From Blattabacterium sp. (Blaberus giganteus) (GTDB taxonomy: Bacteria > Bacteroidota > Bacteroidia > Flavobacteriales > Blattabacteriaceae), in contig NC_017924.1 of NCBI RefSeq assembly GCF_000262715.1, forward strand, positions 496,001-560,000: 64,000 nucleotides of DNA, in the 5' to 3' direction. Positions 54,691 through 63,902 of this stretch are shown in pieces. The translations under genes and the position numbers were made by a program. Positions within the stretch are counted from its first letter, which is position 1. Each line of letters begins with the position of its first letter. The notes beneath the pieces are model-generated. The model was not told the origin of the DNA. It worked only from the letters and a program-made list of their open reading frames with translations, and ran no database searches.

Positions 54691-54953
54691 AAAATTTTTT
54701 ATTTATTAGTATAGAAGAAAGTTTTTTTATCATTATTATAGCTATACTTGTTTTTGGGCCTAAAAAAATACCAGATATAGCTCGTGGATTAGGAGAAGGA
54801 ATCCGATATTTAAAAAACGCTAAAACAAAAATTAAAAATGAAATTATTAAAAATAATATTGATCAACCTGTGAAAAAAAAAGAAATTTCTGATTATGAAA
54901 AAAAAAAAGGAAACAAACATATGCCTCCTTATTCTATAAAACGAAATAATTAA
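54687..54953 (+). CDS. tatA: Twin-arginine translocase subunit TatA
   Basis: This 88-residue protein has a single N-terminal membrane helix followed by the FGPKKIPDIARGLGEGIRYLK hallmark, shown in part as FGPKKIPDIARGLGEG, and a charged amphipathic tail. It starts in the last four bases of secDF. TatC is required for function and is not in this window. TatA and TatE cannot be told apart by eye. Confidence 0.9.
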   Translation: MKNFLFISIEESFFIIIIAILVFGPKKIPDIARGLGEGIRYLKNAKTKIKNEIIKNNIDQPVKKKEISDYEKKKGNKHMPPYSIKRNN

Positions 54954-54961
54954 ATATTATA

Positions 54962-57085
54962 TTACATATTTTTTCTATAATCTTTAATATCAGATTTCTC
55001 AATTAACATATTTCCTATTTTTTCTAAAATATTTTTTCTTAAGTCAGTATTCAAAGATTCTGTTTCTGAAGAAAAATAAGAAAGCTTTTTATATGTATTA
55101 AAACGTTTTAATGGTCTTACAAAAAAAATACCCTTATCTCCCAAAATTGGTTTAGAAGTTTCATATAATTTTGAAGAAAAAACATATCCTACTACTTTAG
55201 GTTCTTTATGATTTTCAATTATAGATTGATAAAAATTAATTTTGCAAGATTTATTTATTTTTTTAGAAAAATGAAAAGCTATTTCTTCTAAATTTTTATA
55301 CTTATTTTTTGTTATATTATATAAATAATGATCTATTTTTTTATTCATTAGAAAAGGGATGATATGATTTTTTATTTTTTCAATAGGAAATCCTTTTTTT
55401 TGAATTTTAGATAAAAAAACTATAATATAATCTTTATTTGAAGTATAAAAAATATTTATATCTCCTTCTTTTCTATTTTTTTCGTAAGACCAATTTATAA
55501 TTTCTTTGTCCAATTCTGTATTTAAATCATCAATATTCCATTGATAGTTTTTTATTTCTTTCAAAAAAATGGTTTCATACCTTTTTTTTCTTGCATTATT
55601 AATAAATGTATTAAGACTTGAGTTTTTATTCTCTTTCAAAAATTGAACAACTTTCTGATAAAGAATATCTTCTGTTTTTTTTGATGGAATCAGTGTTTTT
55701 ATTATTATGGCAAATTGATAAGTAGGTTTGAGATCTTTAACTTCGTCAATTCTAATAATATGGTATCCAAATTTAGTTTCCGTCAAACCTATTGTTCCTT
55801 TTTTGTTTTTTGAAGAAAAAAAATCAAATGATCCCTTAAATGCTTCATTTTGTTCTTCATATTTAATCCATCCTAAACTTCCTTTATTTTTTTTTGCATT
55901 AGTGACATCATCAGATTTTTTCGATACTAATAAATTAAATTTATTAGGATTTTTTATTACAATATCATATATTGTTTTAGCTATTTTTTTAGCTTTTTTT
56001 TTAGTTCTATTATTAGAAAAACGTATGGAATCTTTATGAGAAATCAATATATTACTAGATAAAACAGTGTTATATACCATTTTTTTTCCAGTTAGTTTTG
56101 CCATAATATAAATATTATTGTCTTTAATCGGACCAAACATACTTCCAACTTTATTTTTTTTATTCAAAAAATGTTGTAAAACAACAGGGAGATTTTTTTT
56201 TAAATAAAAATTTGAATCAAAAGGTTTTTCAGATTGATTAGAAACAATTGCAAAATTATGATTGGAAAGTTTAAATTTTTTAAATAATTTTTCTATTTCA
56301 GAATCCATGTTTTTTTCATCATATAATGATGGATGAGAACGAAAAATTACAAAGCTAAGATTTCTCAAATTTTCTTTTTTATAAAGAAATTTATTTTTTT
56401 TAATATAATCATAAATATCATGACTTTTTATTTTTTTATATTTTTCTTCTATTTCTGAATAAGGAATAAATACATAATCAATGACAGAAAATGAATTTTT
56501 ATCTCTATAATTTAATTTAGCTTCTAAAAAAGATGTATTTAGTCCATACATCAACATTTCTACATATTTTTTTGCAATTATTCTTTTTGGAAGACTATTT
56601 TTTTCATAAGACCAAATATTTTTTTCTACTTCTATTTTAGGATTAAAATTCAGAGGTAATTTTTCTAAATTTCTTAAATACAATCTAAATTTTTTCATAT
56701 CCATTTTTCCTTTTTCATCTTGAAAATCAATTATTTTACTATATATAGATTGCTTTTCTATTGCTTTCCAAAAATCTTTTTCTGTACTTTGTATTCCTAA
56801 TTTTCTAGCTTGTTGATTCAATACTTTTTCATGAACTAATAATTTCCAAGCATCATTTTTTAAAAAATAATCAGGCTCATTTTCACGAAATCGTTTCAAA
56901 AATTGAAAACAATCAAGATATTCTTTTAAAAAAATGGGATCTCCATTTACTTTTCCAACAATAGTGGAATTTTCAGTAAAAAATTTCAGAATAATATTAG
57001 GATCTAATATAAAGAATATCAAGAAAATGCTTATGAGAAAGAAAATTATCCATGTATTTTTTCTTATTTTTTCTAAAAAACTCAT
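54962..57085 (-). CDS. PpiD-like periplasmic peptidyl-prolyl isomerase
   Basis: This is a 707-residue SurA/PpiD-family folding factor. One N-terminal membrane anchor (residues about 12-30) is followed by a chaperone (SurA_N-like) domain with VGKVNGDPIFLKEYLD near 42. One or two parvulin-type PPIase domains follow (GSLGWIKYEEQNEAFKG and FGYHIIRIDEVKD near 420-460). It assists folding of exported and outer-membrane proteins. It lies in the order lptC, CNNM, ppiD that is familiar from Flavobacteriia. Many Lys/Asn runs show relaxed composition. Confidence 0.87.
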   Translation of the reverse strand: MSFLEKIRKNTWIIFFLISIFLIFFILDPNIILKFFTENSTIVGKVNGDPIFLKEYLDCFQFLKRFRENEPDYFLKNDAWKLLVHEKVLNQQARKLGIQSTEKDFWKAIEKQSIYSKIIDFQDEKGKMDMKKFRLYLRNLEKLPLNFNPKIEVEKNIWSYEKNSLPKRIIAKKYVEMLMYGLNTSFLEAKLNYRDKNSFSVIDYVFIPYSEIEEKYKKIKSHDIYDYIKKNKFLYKKENLRNLSFVIFRSHPSLYDEKNMDSEIEKLFKKFKLSNHNFAIVSNQSEKPFDSNFYLKKNLPVVLQHFLNKKNKVGSMFGPIKDNNIYIMAKLTGKKMVYNTVLSSNILISHKDSIRFSNNRTKKKAKKIAKTIYDIVIKNPNKFNLLVSKKSDDVTNAKKNKGSLGWIKYEEQNEAFKGSFDFFSSKNKKGTIGLTETKFGYHIIRIDEVKDLKPTYQFAIIIKTLIPSKKTEDILYQKVVQFLKENKNSSLNTFINNARKKRYETIFLKEIKNYQWNIDDLNTELDKEIINWSYEKNRKEGDINIFYTSNKDYIIVFLSKIQKKGFPIEKIKNHIIPFLMNKKIDHYLYNITKNKYKNLEEIAFHFSKKINKSCKINFYQSIIENHKEPKVVGYVFSSKLYETSKPILGDKGIFFVRPLKRFNTYKKLSYFSSETESLNTDLRKNILEKIGNMLIEKSDIKDYRKNM

Positions 57086-57086
57086 T

Positions 57087-58352
57087 TTAAAATTTCTTTT
57101 TAAGAAAGACTTCTTCTATTTTATTTTTGGATACTTTTTTAATTTCAATATAAAAATTGTTATTGATAACAATTTGATCTCCATTTTTTGGAATATCCCC
57201 TGTATAAGTAACTATCAAACCTCCCAAAGTTTCATATTTATCAGATTTAGGAAGACATAAATTATATTTAGCATTAATAAAATCAATTTCTAAACGTGCA
57301 GAAAATAAAAATTCATGATCATTTAATTTATAATCCAGTAATGAATTTTCATCATGTTCATCCCTTATATCTCCAAGAAATTCTTCTAAAAGATCTTCTA
57401 TAGTAATCATTCCTGCTGTTCCACCATACTCATCCAAAACTATAGCAATACTTCTTTTTTTTTTAATTAAAAGATCCATGATTTCTCTAACAGGTGTTGT
57501 AACATAAACTAATTCTACTGATCTAATTATAGACTCAATATTTTTTGGTTTTTTCAATAATTCTAAATAATGAATATAACCTATAATGTTATCTATATTT
57601 TTTTTAAAAATTACTATTTTAGATAATCCACTTTCAGTAAAAATATTTCTAACATTATCTATAGAAGAAAAGTCAGAAGAAACTATTTCCTTTCTAGGAA
57701 CCATACATTCCCGTGCTTTTTTTTCAGAAAAATCCAAAGCTTTATGAAAAATTTCAATTTCAGATTCTATAAATTCTTTTCCTTTTACATTTCTATCTAT
57801 ATTTTCTGATAAAAAGTAAATTAAATCTTCTTTATCAAAAAATTTTTTTTTATCATTTTCTTGTTCTCCTAAAATTTTTAAAAAAACATTAGAAATCCAA
57901 ATAATAGAGTTCGTAATAGGATAAAATATTGTATATATTATATATACAGGAATAATGAATAAACTCAATAATTCATTTGAATATACACTGAATATTATTT
58001 TTGGTATAAATTCTCCAATAATTAAAATAATAGTAGCAGAAAAAACTGTTTCTAACAAAATTATCCATAAAGAATTATCTAAAAATTCTTTTGGAAAAAC
58101 AGACAAAAATAATTTTCCCATATAAATACCATATATAACTAAAGAAATGGTGTTACCAATTAGCATTGTTGTGATAAATTTTTTAGAATTACTAATACTT
58201 TTTGAAAGTAGTTTAGAATGAAAAGATCCCTTTTTTTTTTCTTTTTCTAATTCTATTTTAAACAAACTAGAAGAAATAAAAGCCATCTCCATTCCAGAAA
58301 AAAAAGCAGACACAAGTATAGTGATAAAAACTATACTAGTATAAAAAATCAT
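57087..58352 (-). CDS. CNNM/CorC-type hemolysin family membrane protein
   Basis: This protein has three to four N-terminal membrane helices of the CNNM (DUF21) domain up to about residue 185. A CBS-pair domain follows (ARECMVPRKEIVSSD start and AIVLDEYGGTAGMITIEDLLEE near 310, here shown in part as VLDEYGGTAGMITIED), and then a C-terminal transporter-associated domain. The family is linked to Mg2+ or Co2+ efflux and, in flavobacteria, a paralogue (GldE) aids gliding; motility is not expected here. I start at ATG 58352, one base after the lptC stop (421 residues); an upstream ATG at 58376 adds eight residues and overlaps lptC by 23 bases. Confidence 0.88.
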   Translation of the reverse strand: MIFYTSIVFITILVSAFFSGMEMAFISSSLFKIELEKEKKKGSFHSKLLSKSISNSKKFITTMLIGNTISLVIYGIYMGKLFLSVFPKEFLDNSLWIILLETVFSATIILIIGEFIPKIIFSVYSNELLSLFIIPVYIIYTIFYPITNSIIWISNVFLKILGEQENDKKKFFDKEDLIYFLSENIDRNVKGKEFIESEIEIFHKALDFSEKKARECMVPRKEIVSSDFSSIDNVRNIFTESGLSKIVIFKKNIDNIIGYIHYLELLKKPKNIESIIRSVELVYVTTPVREIMDLLIKKKRSIAIVLDEYGGTAGMITIEDLLEEFLGDIRDEHDENSLLDYKLNDHEFLFSARLEIDFINAKYNLCLPKSDKYETLGGLIVTYTGDIPKNGDQIVINNNFYIEIKKVSKNKIEEVFLKKKF

Positions 58353-58353
58353 A

Positions 58354-58824
58354 TTATTTAATAGGAAAAGTTCCACTAATATTTTTTAGTCTAATTTTTT
58401 TTAAATTTTCAGAAGCTTCTATCCCATTCGTTGCATGTAGTATAATTCCATATGAATTAGATATAATTGTATATTTTTTATTAAAAATTTTTTTATTTTT
58501 TCTATCCCAGAAAATCTCATCCGTTTTCAAAAAATATCCTTCATAACTTACTATTTTAATATTTCCTTTTATGTGATAAAATACTTTATCAATTGATTTT
58601 ACCCAGTCAGCTTTAATATAAGTATATTTGTTAGTGTTTTTATTATTATAAATGAATAAATTCAATCCATTCGGAAATAAAGTGTAAGAAATATATTCTT
58701 TAATAACTGGAGAATAAATAATGAATTTCAATAATCCTTTTTCTTTATAAAAAAAACTTGTTTTAATAAAAATATTTTTAGGCACTTCTTTCCTGTTTTT
58801 TTTTGTTAAAGGTTCTCTGTTCAT
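58354..58824 (-). CDS. lptC: LptC-like LPS export periplasmic protein
   Basis: The protein fits LptC/LptA-fold Bacteroidota proteins: LLKFIIYSPVIKEY, TLFPNGLNLFIYNN, TYIKADWVKSIDKVFYHIKGNI (the core pattern ADWVK and GNIKIVSYEGYFLKTDEIFWD) and KKIFNKKYTIISN. These form the repeated beta strands of the jellyroll that carries LPS from LptBFG to LptA. From ATG 58824 the frame has 156 residues, but this ATG is not preceded by any signal sequence, whereas the in-frame region upstream (58825-58905) encodes one. The ATG therefore gives a version lacking its export signal. It is followed by the CNNM gene after a one-base gap. Confidence 0.8.
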   Translation of the reverse strand: MNREPLTKKNRKEVPKNIFIKTSFFYKEKGLLKFIIYSPVIKEYISYTLFPNGLNLFIYNNKNTNKYTYIKADWVKSIDKVFYHIKGNIKIVSYEGYFLKTDEIFWDRKNKKIFNKKYTIISNSYGIILHATNGIEASENLKKIRLKNISGTFPIK

Positions 58825-58905
58825 GTTTACACAACAACAAAATAGAAAAAAAAATAAGAAAAAAATATGATAATAAAATTTATTCCTGATTATTTTATTT
58901 TTTAT
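58825..58905 (-). other. lptC: In-frame signal-peptide-like extension upstream of lptC
   Basis: Upstream of the lptC ATG the frame stays open for 27 codons. They read from the 5' side as a basic start (IKNKIIRNK), a hydrophobic core (FYYHIFFLFFFLF) and Cys residues (CCC), a classic lipoprotein signal with lipobox. There is no ATG, GTG or TTG in it; only ATA (58905, 58893), ATC (58890) and ATT (58866) could start. The stop before it is TAA at 58906-58908. Bacteroidota LptC proteins are usually membrane- or lipid-anchored, so this part is probably translated. Confidence 0.65.
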
Positions 58906-58911
58906 TTATTG

Positions 58912-58919
58912 TACTTTTG
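58912..58919 (+). promoter_or_regulatory. Candidate -7 box for tRNA-Phe
   Basis: TACTTTTG matches the TAnnTTTG consensus, 12 bases before the tRNA-Phe start, a spacing similar to that of the tRNA-Val box at 2661. No convincing TTTG is found at -33 (region about 58888-58895). Confidence 0.4.
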
Positions 58920-58931
58920 TTTTTGTGTTTT

Positions 58932-59004
58932 GGTATCTTAGCTCAGTTGGTAGAGCAAAGGACTGAAAATCCTTGTGTCCCCGGTTCGATTCCGGGAGAT
59001 ACCA
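58932..59004 (+). tRNA. tRNA-Phe (anticodon GAA)
   Basis: The sequence gives a perfect cloverleaf. The acceptor is GGTATCT/AGATACC and the D-arm GCTC/GAGC. The anticodon stem AAGGA/TCCTT has loop CTGAAAA (anticodon GAA). The T-arm CCCGG/CCGGG has loop TTCGATT, and the discriminator is A. CCA is not encoded. It lies between the divergent lptC and convergent ompH genes. Confidence 0.96.
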
Positions 59005-59017
59005 TTCACTTTTCTAT

Positions 59018-59524
59018 CTATTTGACTCCCAATTCTTTTTTAACCTCTTCAGTTATGTCTTCTCCTTTATTCACTAATACTCCTTTTCCAGGACTACAAT
59101 CATCAACTCTTATAATATCTTTGTCTTTATCTATTACTTTATGAATAGCCTTCTCTATTTTCTTATATATAGGATTTAATAGTTTATTTTGATTTTTAGT
59201 CAAATCATCTGCAGCTGCTTTTTGGTAAGCATGAGCTCTTGCTTGTAAAATTTCTAGTTCTTTTTTAAGAATTGGATTTTTATTTTTTTGAAATTTTTCT
59301 GCTTTCTTATGGAATTCTTTTGCTAATTTGTCTAATATATTTTCATGAACTCTACTAATTCTATCTAATTCTTTTTGAGCAGTAGAAAATTCTGGCATTT
59401 TCTCTATCAAAGCCATGCTATTAATACAAACTATTTTATCACGACATTCTTTATTCTTAGAATATGAATATCCAAAAAATAAAAATAGAAATAATAAAAA
59501 ATAAAAAATTGTGTTTTTTTTCAT
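59018..59524 (-). CDS. OmpH/Skp-family periplasmic chaperone
   Basis: This 168-residue protein has an N-terminal signal peptide (about residues 1-22, ending near SYS) and the OmpH pattern. The pattern starts with KIVCINSMALIEKMPEF and continues with a long coiled-coil (HENILDKLAKEFHKKAEKF) and a C-terminal strand. Skp holds unfolded outer-membrane proteins for BamA. Many Flavobacteriia carry two copies after bamA; here I see one. It lies directly downstream of bamA. Confidence 0.9.
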   Translation of the reverse strand: MKKNTIFYFLLFLFLFFGYSYSKNKECRDKIVCINSMALIEKMPEFSTAQKELDRISRVHENILDKLAKEFHKKAEKFQKNKNPILKKELEILQARAHAYQKAAADDLTKNQNKLLNPIYKKIEKAIHKVIDKDKDIIRVDDCSPGKGVLVNKGEDITEEVKKELGVK

Positions 59525-59546
59525 ATGATTTTTTTATATTATTGTC

Positions 59547-62078
59547 TTACAAGTCTTTTCCTACTATAAAATGTGTTTTCCATTTTGATTTGTTTAAACC
59601 ATGAACTATATCATTGTCTATAGGATATCCAAAATCTATTCCTAAAAAACCTATTGGAGGCCAAAATAAACGAAATCCAAATCCAAAAGATTTATTCAAT
59701 GTATTTAATTTTTGATAAGAATCACTAATATTTCCTCCTTCCAGAAAATAAATTGTCCAAATTTTTAAATTTGATAAATTTTTAATTAAATAACGAATTT
59801 CAAAAACAAGTTTGTTATAAATTTTTCCTCCATTATTAAAAATTGGATGTTTAAAAGAATATCCTCTTAATGGAATAAGATCTTTATTATATAATTTTAA
59901 TCCTGATAAATTATTATGCACTCCACCCATATAAAATTTTTGAAACGGAAGTAATTCTTTTGAATGGTTATATTGTCCCAAATAACCTAATTCCCCTCCT
60001 ATTTTCAATATCATGTTATCCATAATTTTATGATACCTAAATAGAATTATTTTCAATTTAAAATACTCCATCCATTCATGATTTCTATTATTTTTTAAAA
60101 TTACGGAATATGGAAGAGTAAATATACTGTTCAATTGCATTTTTGATCCTCGAAATGGAAAAATGATATTTGGTTCTGTAGAAACCCTTTTAAATGAAAT
60201 TAAATAGCTCAGATTATTGAATTTATGCTTTTGATATAAGTTTTCAAAGGTTTTTTTTTGATAAATGAATTGTTCGTAATTTAAAGATGTCAAAATTTTT
60301 GAATAAGGATCCAAAAAAATTAAAAACTTATTTAAGTTTACAGAAAACTCTATTTTTTCTAAAAATTTCTTTTCTTCAATTTTTATATCCTTGTTGGAAT
60401 CCTTAGTCTCTTTATATATTTGAGATAAAAAATCTAAATCCTCTTCGTTTTTTATTTTTTTTATTGAATATTGACTTTGCAAAGTCATAGAAGTAGGATT
60501 GTTTTTTTCTATCCAAGGTTCTGTAAAAGAAAATCCATAAGATGTAAAATCTTTTCCTAATTGACTATGAATAACTAATTTTTGACCATCTCCTTGAGGA
60601 ATAGGTTTCCATAAATTCCACTTTAAAATATTTTTAAAAGAAAAATTTCCAATATTTAATTTAAAATTCCCAATAACTTTTCTAATATCTTTTCCTCCAA
60701 ACCCTCCATGAAATTGAAATTCATTAGTATTTTTTTCTACAACATGCCATTCTATATCTATAGATTCATTTTTTTCATTTGGCTTAAGTTCATGATATAT
60801 TTTTTCAAAAAAATTTAGATTTTCTAAATTTAATAAACTATGTTTAATTTTATTAATAGAAAAAATATCTCCCGGATAAGTTTTCAATTCTCTTCGAATA
60901 ACATGATCTTTAGTTATTAAATTTCCTGATATGATGACTTTATTTATATATACAGGTTTATTTTCTTCTATTCGAATTTCAAGATCTATTTTTTCATCTA
61001 AAATTCTTTTTTCTGTAAAAGTAATATTAACAAATAAGTATCCTAAATTTAAATAAGAATATAAAATACTCTTGGGATCAGAAGAATTAAAAATATTATT
61101 TTTAATACCAATTTGATTATATATGTCCCCCTTTTTGTAAAAGAAAATTTCATTTAAAAAATCTGTTTTTAATTTTTTATTTCCTAATATATTAACGTCT
61201 CCTAAAAAATATTTTTTCCCTTCTATAATTTTTATTTTGATTCCGTAATTTCCTGATTTTTTTATCCATACAGAATCTAAGAATACTTGAATATCAATAA
61301 ATCCCATAGATTTGTATTTATTTATAATATTTTTTAAATCTTTTTTTATATTCTCTTGAACAAAGAGAGATTTTTGAATTTTGGAAATTATGGGATAAAA
61401 ATTTCTTTTAGTTGTTATCATTAAGGAATGTAATTCCTTCTCTTGAAGAACTTGATTTCCATCAAATAATATTTCTTCTATTTCAATTTTTTTTCCTTTA
61501 TTTATATATAAATATAATACATTTTTGTTTTGATTTCTATTTATTTCACTTTTTATATTAATTTCATGATACCCTTTTTTTGTATAATATTCTTGTATAT
61601 CATTTTTTACAATTTGAATCAAATCACCAGAAATTTTGTCTCCAATTTTTATTTTTTTTATTATATCCTTAGGAAGTTGATCTTCTTTTATTCCTTTTAT
61701 TTTTATTTCATGAATTTCTTCCAAATCTTCCAATTCAAAAAATAATTGAATTTCATTTTTATGTATATTCTTTTTATGAATGGATATGTTTTTAAAAAGA
61801 TTACTTTTCCACAACTTTTTTATAGCATTATCCGTTTTTATTCCATAAACATCAATTGATTCTCCAGGATAAATCCCTGATAATTTAGAAATAAAATGAC
61901 TATCATATTTAGTTTTTCCTATAATATGTATTTCTTTTACAATAAAATCAGAATTTTCTTCATAATTATTTGTAACAGAATAATTTTCATTACGAACAAA
62001 AAATGAGTATCCCTGTTGTATTTGCATTATTATTATGAATAAATAAAAAATGCTGTTGATAAAAATATTTTTTTTCAT
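59547..62078 (-). CDS. bamA: Outer membrane assembly protein BamA
   Basis: BamA folds and inserts outer-membrane beta-barrels. Length 843 is normal. The protein begins with a membrane-type signal (residues about 1-25). Repeated POTRA domains follow up to about residue 450 (VKEIHIIGKTKYDSHFI, IEIEEILFDGNQVLQEKEL, YFLGDVNILGNKKLKTDFL and others). A C-terminal barrel holds LRGYSFKHP, the VRGF-like loop, near residue 740. The C-terminal residues GKDL do not end in the usual Phe. It belongs to the nadK-uppS-bamA-ompH block. Confidence 0.94.
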   Translation of the reverse strand: MKKNIFINSIFYLFIIIMQIQQGYSFFVRNENYSVTNNYEENSDFIVKEIHIIGKTKYDSHFISKLSGIYPGESIDVYGIKTDNAIKKLWKSNLFKNISIHKKNIHKNEIQLFFELEDLEEIHEIKIKGIKEDQLPKDIIKKIKIGDKISGDLIQIVKNDIQEYYTKKGYHEINIKSEINRNQNKNVLYLYINKGKKIEIEEILFDGNQVLQEKELHSLMITTKRNFYPIISKIQKSLFVQENIKKDLKNIINKYKSMGFIDIQVFLDSVWIKKSGNYGIKIKIIEGKKYFLGDVNILGNKKLKTDFLNEIFFYKKGDIYNQIGIKNNIFNSSDPKSILYSYLNLGYLFVNITFTEKRILDEKIDLEIRIEENKPVYINKVIISGNLITKDHVIRRELKTYPGDIFSINKIKHSLLNLENLNFFEKIYHELKPNEKNESIDIEWHVVEKNTNEFQFHGGFGGKDIRKVIGNFKLNIGNFSFKNILKWNLWKPIPQGDGQKLVIHSQLGKDFTSYGFSFTEPWIEKNNPTSMTLQSQYSIKKIKNEEDLDFLSQIYKETKDSNKDIKIEEKKFLEKIEFSVNLNKFLIFLDPYSKILTSLNYEQFIYQKKTFENLYQKHKFNNLSYLISFKRVSTEPNIIFPFRGSKMQLNSIFTLPYSVILKNNRNHEWMEYFKLKIILFRYHKIMDNMILKIGGELGYLGQYNHSKELLPFQKFYMGGVHNNLSGLKLYNKDLIPLRGYSFKHPIFNNGGKIYNKLVFEIRYLIKNLSNLKIWTIYFLEGGNISDSYQKLNTLNKSFGFGFRLFWPPIGFLGIDFGYPIDNDIVHGLNKSKWKTHFIVGKDL

Positions 62079-62090
62079 GAATTCAAAAAA

Positions 62091-62822
62091 TTATTCTATG
62101 TTTCCAAAACGACGTTTTCTTTTTTGATAATTTATTATAGCTTCGAAAAAATCTTTTTTTCGAAAATCAGGCCATAAAATATTTGTAAAATATAGTTCTG
62201 CATAAGCAGACTGCCAAAGTAAAAAATTACTAATACGTTGTTCTCCACTTGTTCTAATGATTAAATCTACATCTGGTAAATCTTTAGTATATAAATGATT
62301 TTGAAAAAAAGAACAATCTATATCTTTTAATGAAAACAGACCATTGTATATTTTTTTAGCTATATTTTTTGTTGCTCTTAAAATTTCTTCTTTAGCACTA
62401 TAACTCAATGCTAAAATCAAAGTACCAGATGTATTATGTTTTGTTTTTTTTATAAAAAAACATAGTTCTTTTTGAATGACTTTAGAAAATCTTTCCACTT
62501 CTCCTATAGTCATAATTTTAACATTTTTTTCATGAATTTCTTCTAAATGAATTTTTAAATTAGTATGAAATAAATGCATTAAATTATCTATTTCCTGTTT
62601 AGGTCTATTCCAATTTTCTGAAGAAAATACATATAAAGTTATATAAGGAATTCCCAATTCTTTACATCCATTTATAGTGTCTCTTACAGATTGTCTTGCT
62701 TTTTCATGACCAAATGTTCTTATTTTTCCTCTTTTTTGAGCCCAACGACCATTTCCATCCATTATAATAGCAACATGATGAGGGATGTTCTTATAATCTA
62801 TTTTATCTAATAATTTTTTCAT
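62091..62822 (-). CDS. uppS: Isoprenyl transferase (undecaprenyl diphosphate synthase)
   Basis: UppS builds the C55 lipid carrier used in peptidoglycan synthesis. The catalytic MDGNGRWAQKRG is at residues 21-32 (D22), ARQSVRDTINGCKELGIPYITLYVFSSENW (split here as CKELGIPYITLY and SSENWNRP) is near 43-72, and RTSGEQRISNFLLWQSAYAEL near 197. Length 243 is normal. It is followed by bamA after 12 bases. A 60-base gap separates it from nadK. Confidence 0.95.
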   Translation of the reverse strand: MKKLLDKIDYKNIPHHVAIIMDGNGRWAQKRGKIRTFGHEKARQSVRDTINGCKELGIPYITLYVFSSENWNRPKQEIDNLMHLFHTNLKIHLEEIHEKNVKIMTIGEVERFSKVIQKELCFFIKKTKHNTSGTLILALSYSAKEEILRATKNIAKKIYNGLFSLKDIDCSFFQNHLYTKDLPDVDLIIRTSGEQRISNFLLWQSAYAELYFTNILWPDFRKKDFFEAIINYQKRKRRFGNIE

Positions 62823-62882
62823 ACAAAAATCATAAATACATTTTTTACAAAAATTACAAAAATAAAAATAAAGATTTTTTTT

Positions 62883-63779
62883 TCACATTTCATTTCGTTG
62901 ATCCATTCCCCATAAAAGTTTTTCTCTCAATGTTTGATAATATGTATTTCTTTCTTCTTGAATAAGATATATGTAAAAAGGAGCTTTCTGAATATGTAAT
63001 TTATTATCCTGATTTAAATTTAAAGAAGTTAATCTTGTATCCATAGATAAAGAATATGATTTTACACGACTATGTATTTTTAAATAAATTTTTTGATGAT
63101 CCGATATGATTAATGGACGTGAGAATAAATTATGTGGAGATATAGGTGTTAAAACAAAATTTTTATTTTCAGGACTAATAATAGGTCCTCCACAACTTAG
63201 AGAATATCCAGTAGATCCAGTAGGGGTAGAAATAATTAAACCATCTGCCCAATAAGAAGTCAAAAATTCATTATCTATATAAGCATCTATAGTGATCATA
63301 GATACCGTTTCTTTTCTAAGAATAACAATTTCATTTAATGCAAAATTAAAAAATCTTTGATGATCTTTTATAGAAGTTTCCAACGATAATAAACTTCTAG
63401 GCATTATATGAAGTTTTTTATTAAAAATTTTATCTATCTTTTTTATAAAAACGTCTTTATTAAAAGTAGCTAAAAAACCTAAATTCCCTGTATTCACTCC
63501 AACTATAGGAATTCCAGAATCTCTGATGAATGTAATTGCGGACAATATAGTTCCATCTCCTCCAAAAGTAAACATTAAACTAAAATCTTTAGTTAATTCT
63601 TTATAATGAGAAAACACAGGAATATTTAAATTCCTGAATTCTTCAAAAGAAGACAAAACATTAAAAAATGATTTTTCCATATAGATTTCTATAGAATGAC
63701 TAGATGCATAGCCCATGAATTGATTTAAATATGGTATGTTTTTTTTAAAAAATTTTTGTCCATACACGGCTATTTTCAT
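62883..63779 (-). CDS. nadK: NAD kinase
   Basis: NadK phosphorylates NAD to NADP. The GGDGT motif is at 73-77, NTGNLGFLATF near 98, DGLIISTPTGSTGYSLSCGGP near 178-200 (shown as STPTGSTGYSL) and NLFSRPLII near 220. Length 298 is normal. It is the first gene of the minus-strand block uppS-bamA-ompH, an order found in free-living Bacteroidota. Confidence 0.95.
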   Translation of the reverse strand: MKIAVYGQKFFKKNIPYLNQFMGYASSHSIEIYMEKSFFNVLSSFEEFRNLNIPVFSHYKELTKDFSLMFTFGGDGTILSAITFIRDSGIPIVGVNTGNLGFLATFNKDVFIKKIDKIFNKKLHIMPRSLLSLETSIKDHQRFFNFALNEIVILRKETVSMITIDAYIDNEFLTSYWADGLIISTPTGSTGYSLSCGGPIISPENKNFVLTPISPHNLFSRPLIISDHQKIYLKIHSRVKSYSLSMDTRLTSLNLNQDNKLHIQKAPFYIYLIQEERNTYYQTLREKLLWGMDQRNEM

Positions 63780-63806
63780 TGTTATAATTTTCTTTTGGGA
63801 AAATTA

Positions 63807-63839
63807 CGAAATTATATATTAATCAATCATATACACAAA
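63807..63839 (-). promoter_or_regulatory. nadK: Candidate nadK promoter (TTTG-N21-TAATTTCG)
   Basis: On the minus strand TTTG at 63839-63836 and TAATTTCG at 63814-63807 are separated by 21 bases, the -7 box one base off consensus. It ends 27 bases before the nadK ATG. The quality is modest. Confidence 0.4.
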
Positions 63840-63858
63840 TAAAAATAAATAGTTTTAT

Positions 63859-63866
63859 TAAATTTG
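63859..63866 (+). promoter_or_regulatory. Candidate -7 box for the GHMP kinase gene
   Basis: TAAATTTG at 63859-63866 fits TAnnTTTG, 36 bases before the ATG at 63903. There is no TTTG at the -33 distance, so the support is partial. Confidence 0.35.
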
Positions 63867-63902
63867 TTTTTTTGAACACAAAAAAAGCATAATTCACACA
63901 AC

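Noticed and set aside
58917..59144. 75-codon plus-strand frame covering tRNA-Phe and the end of ompH
   Set aside because: It runs through a perfect tRNA gene and is antisense to ompH; no sign of real coding.
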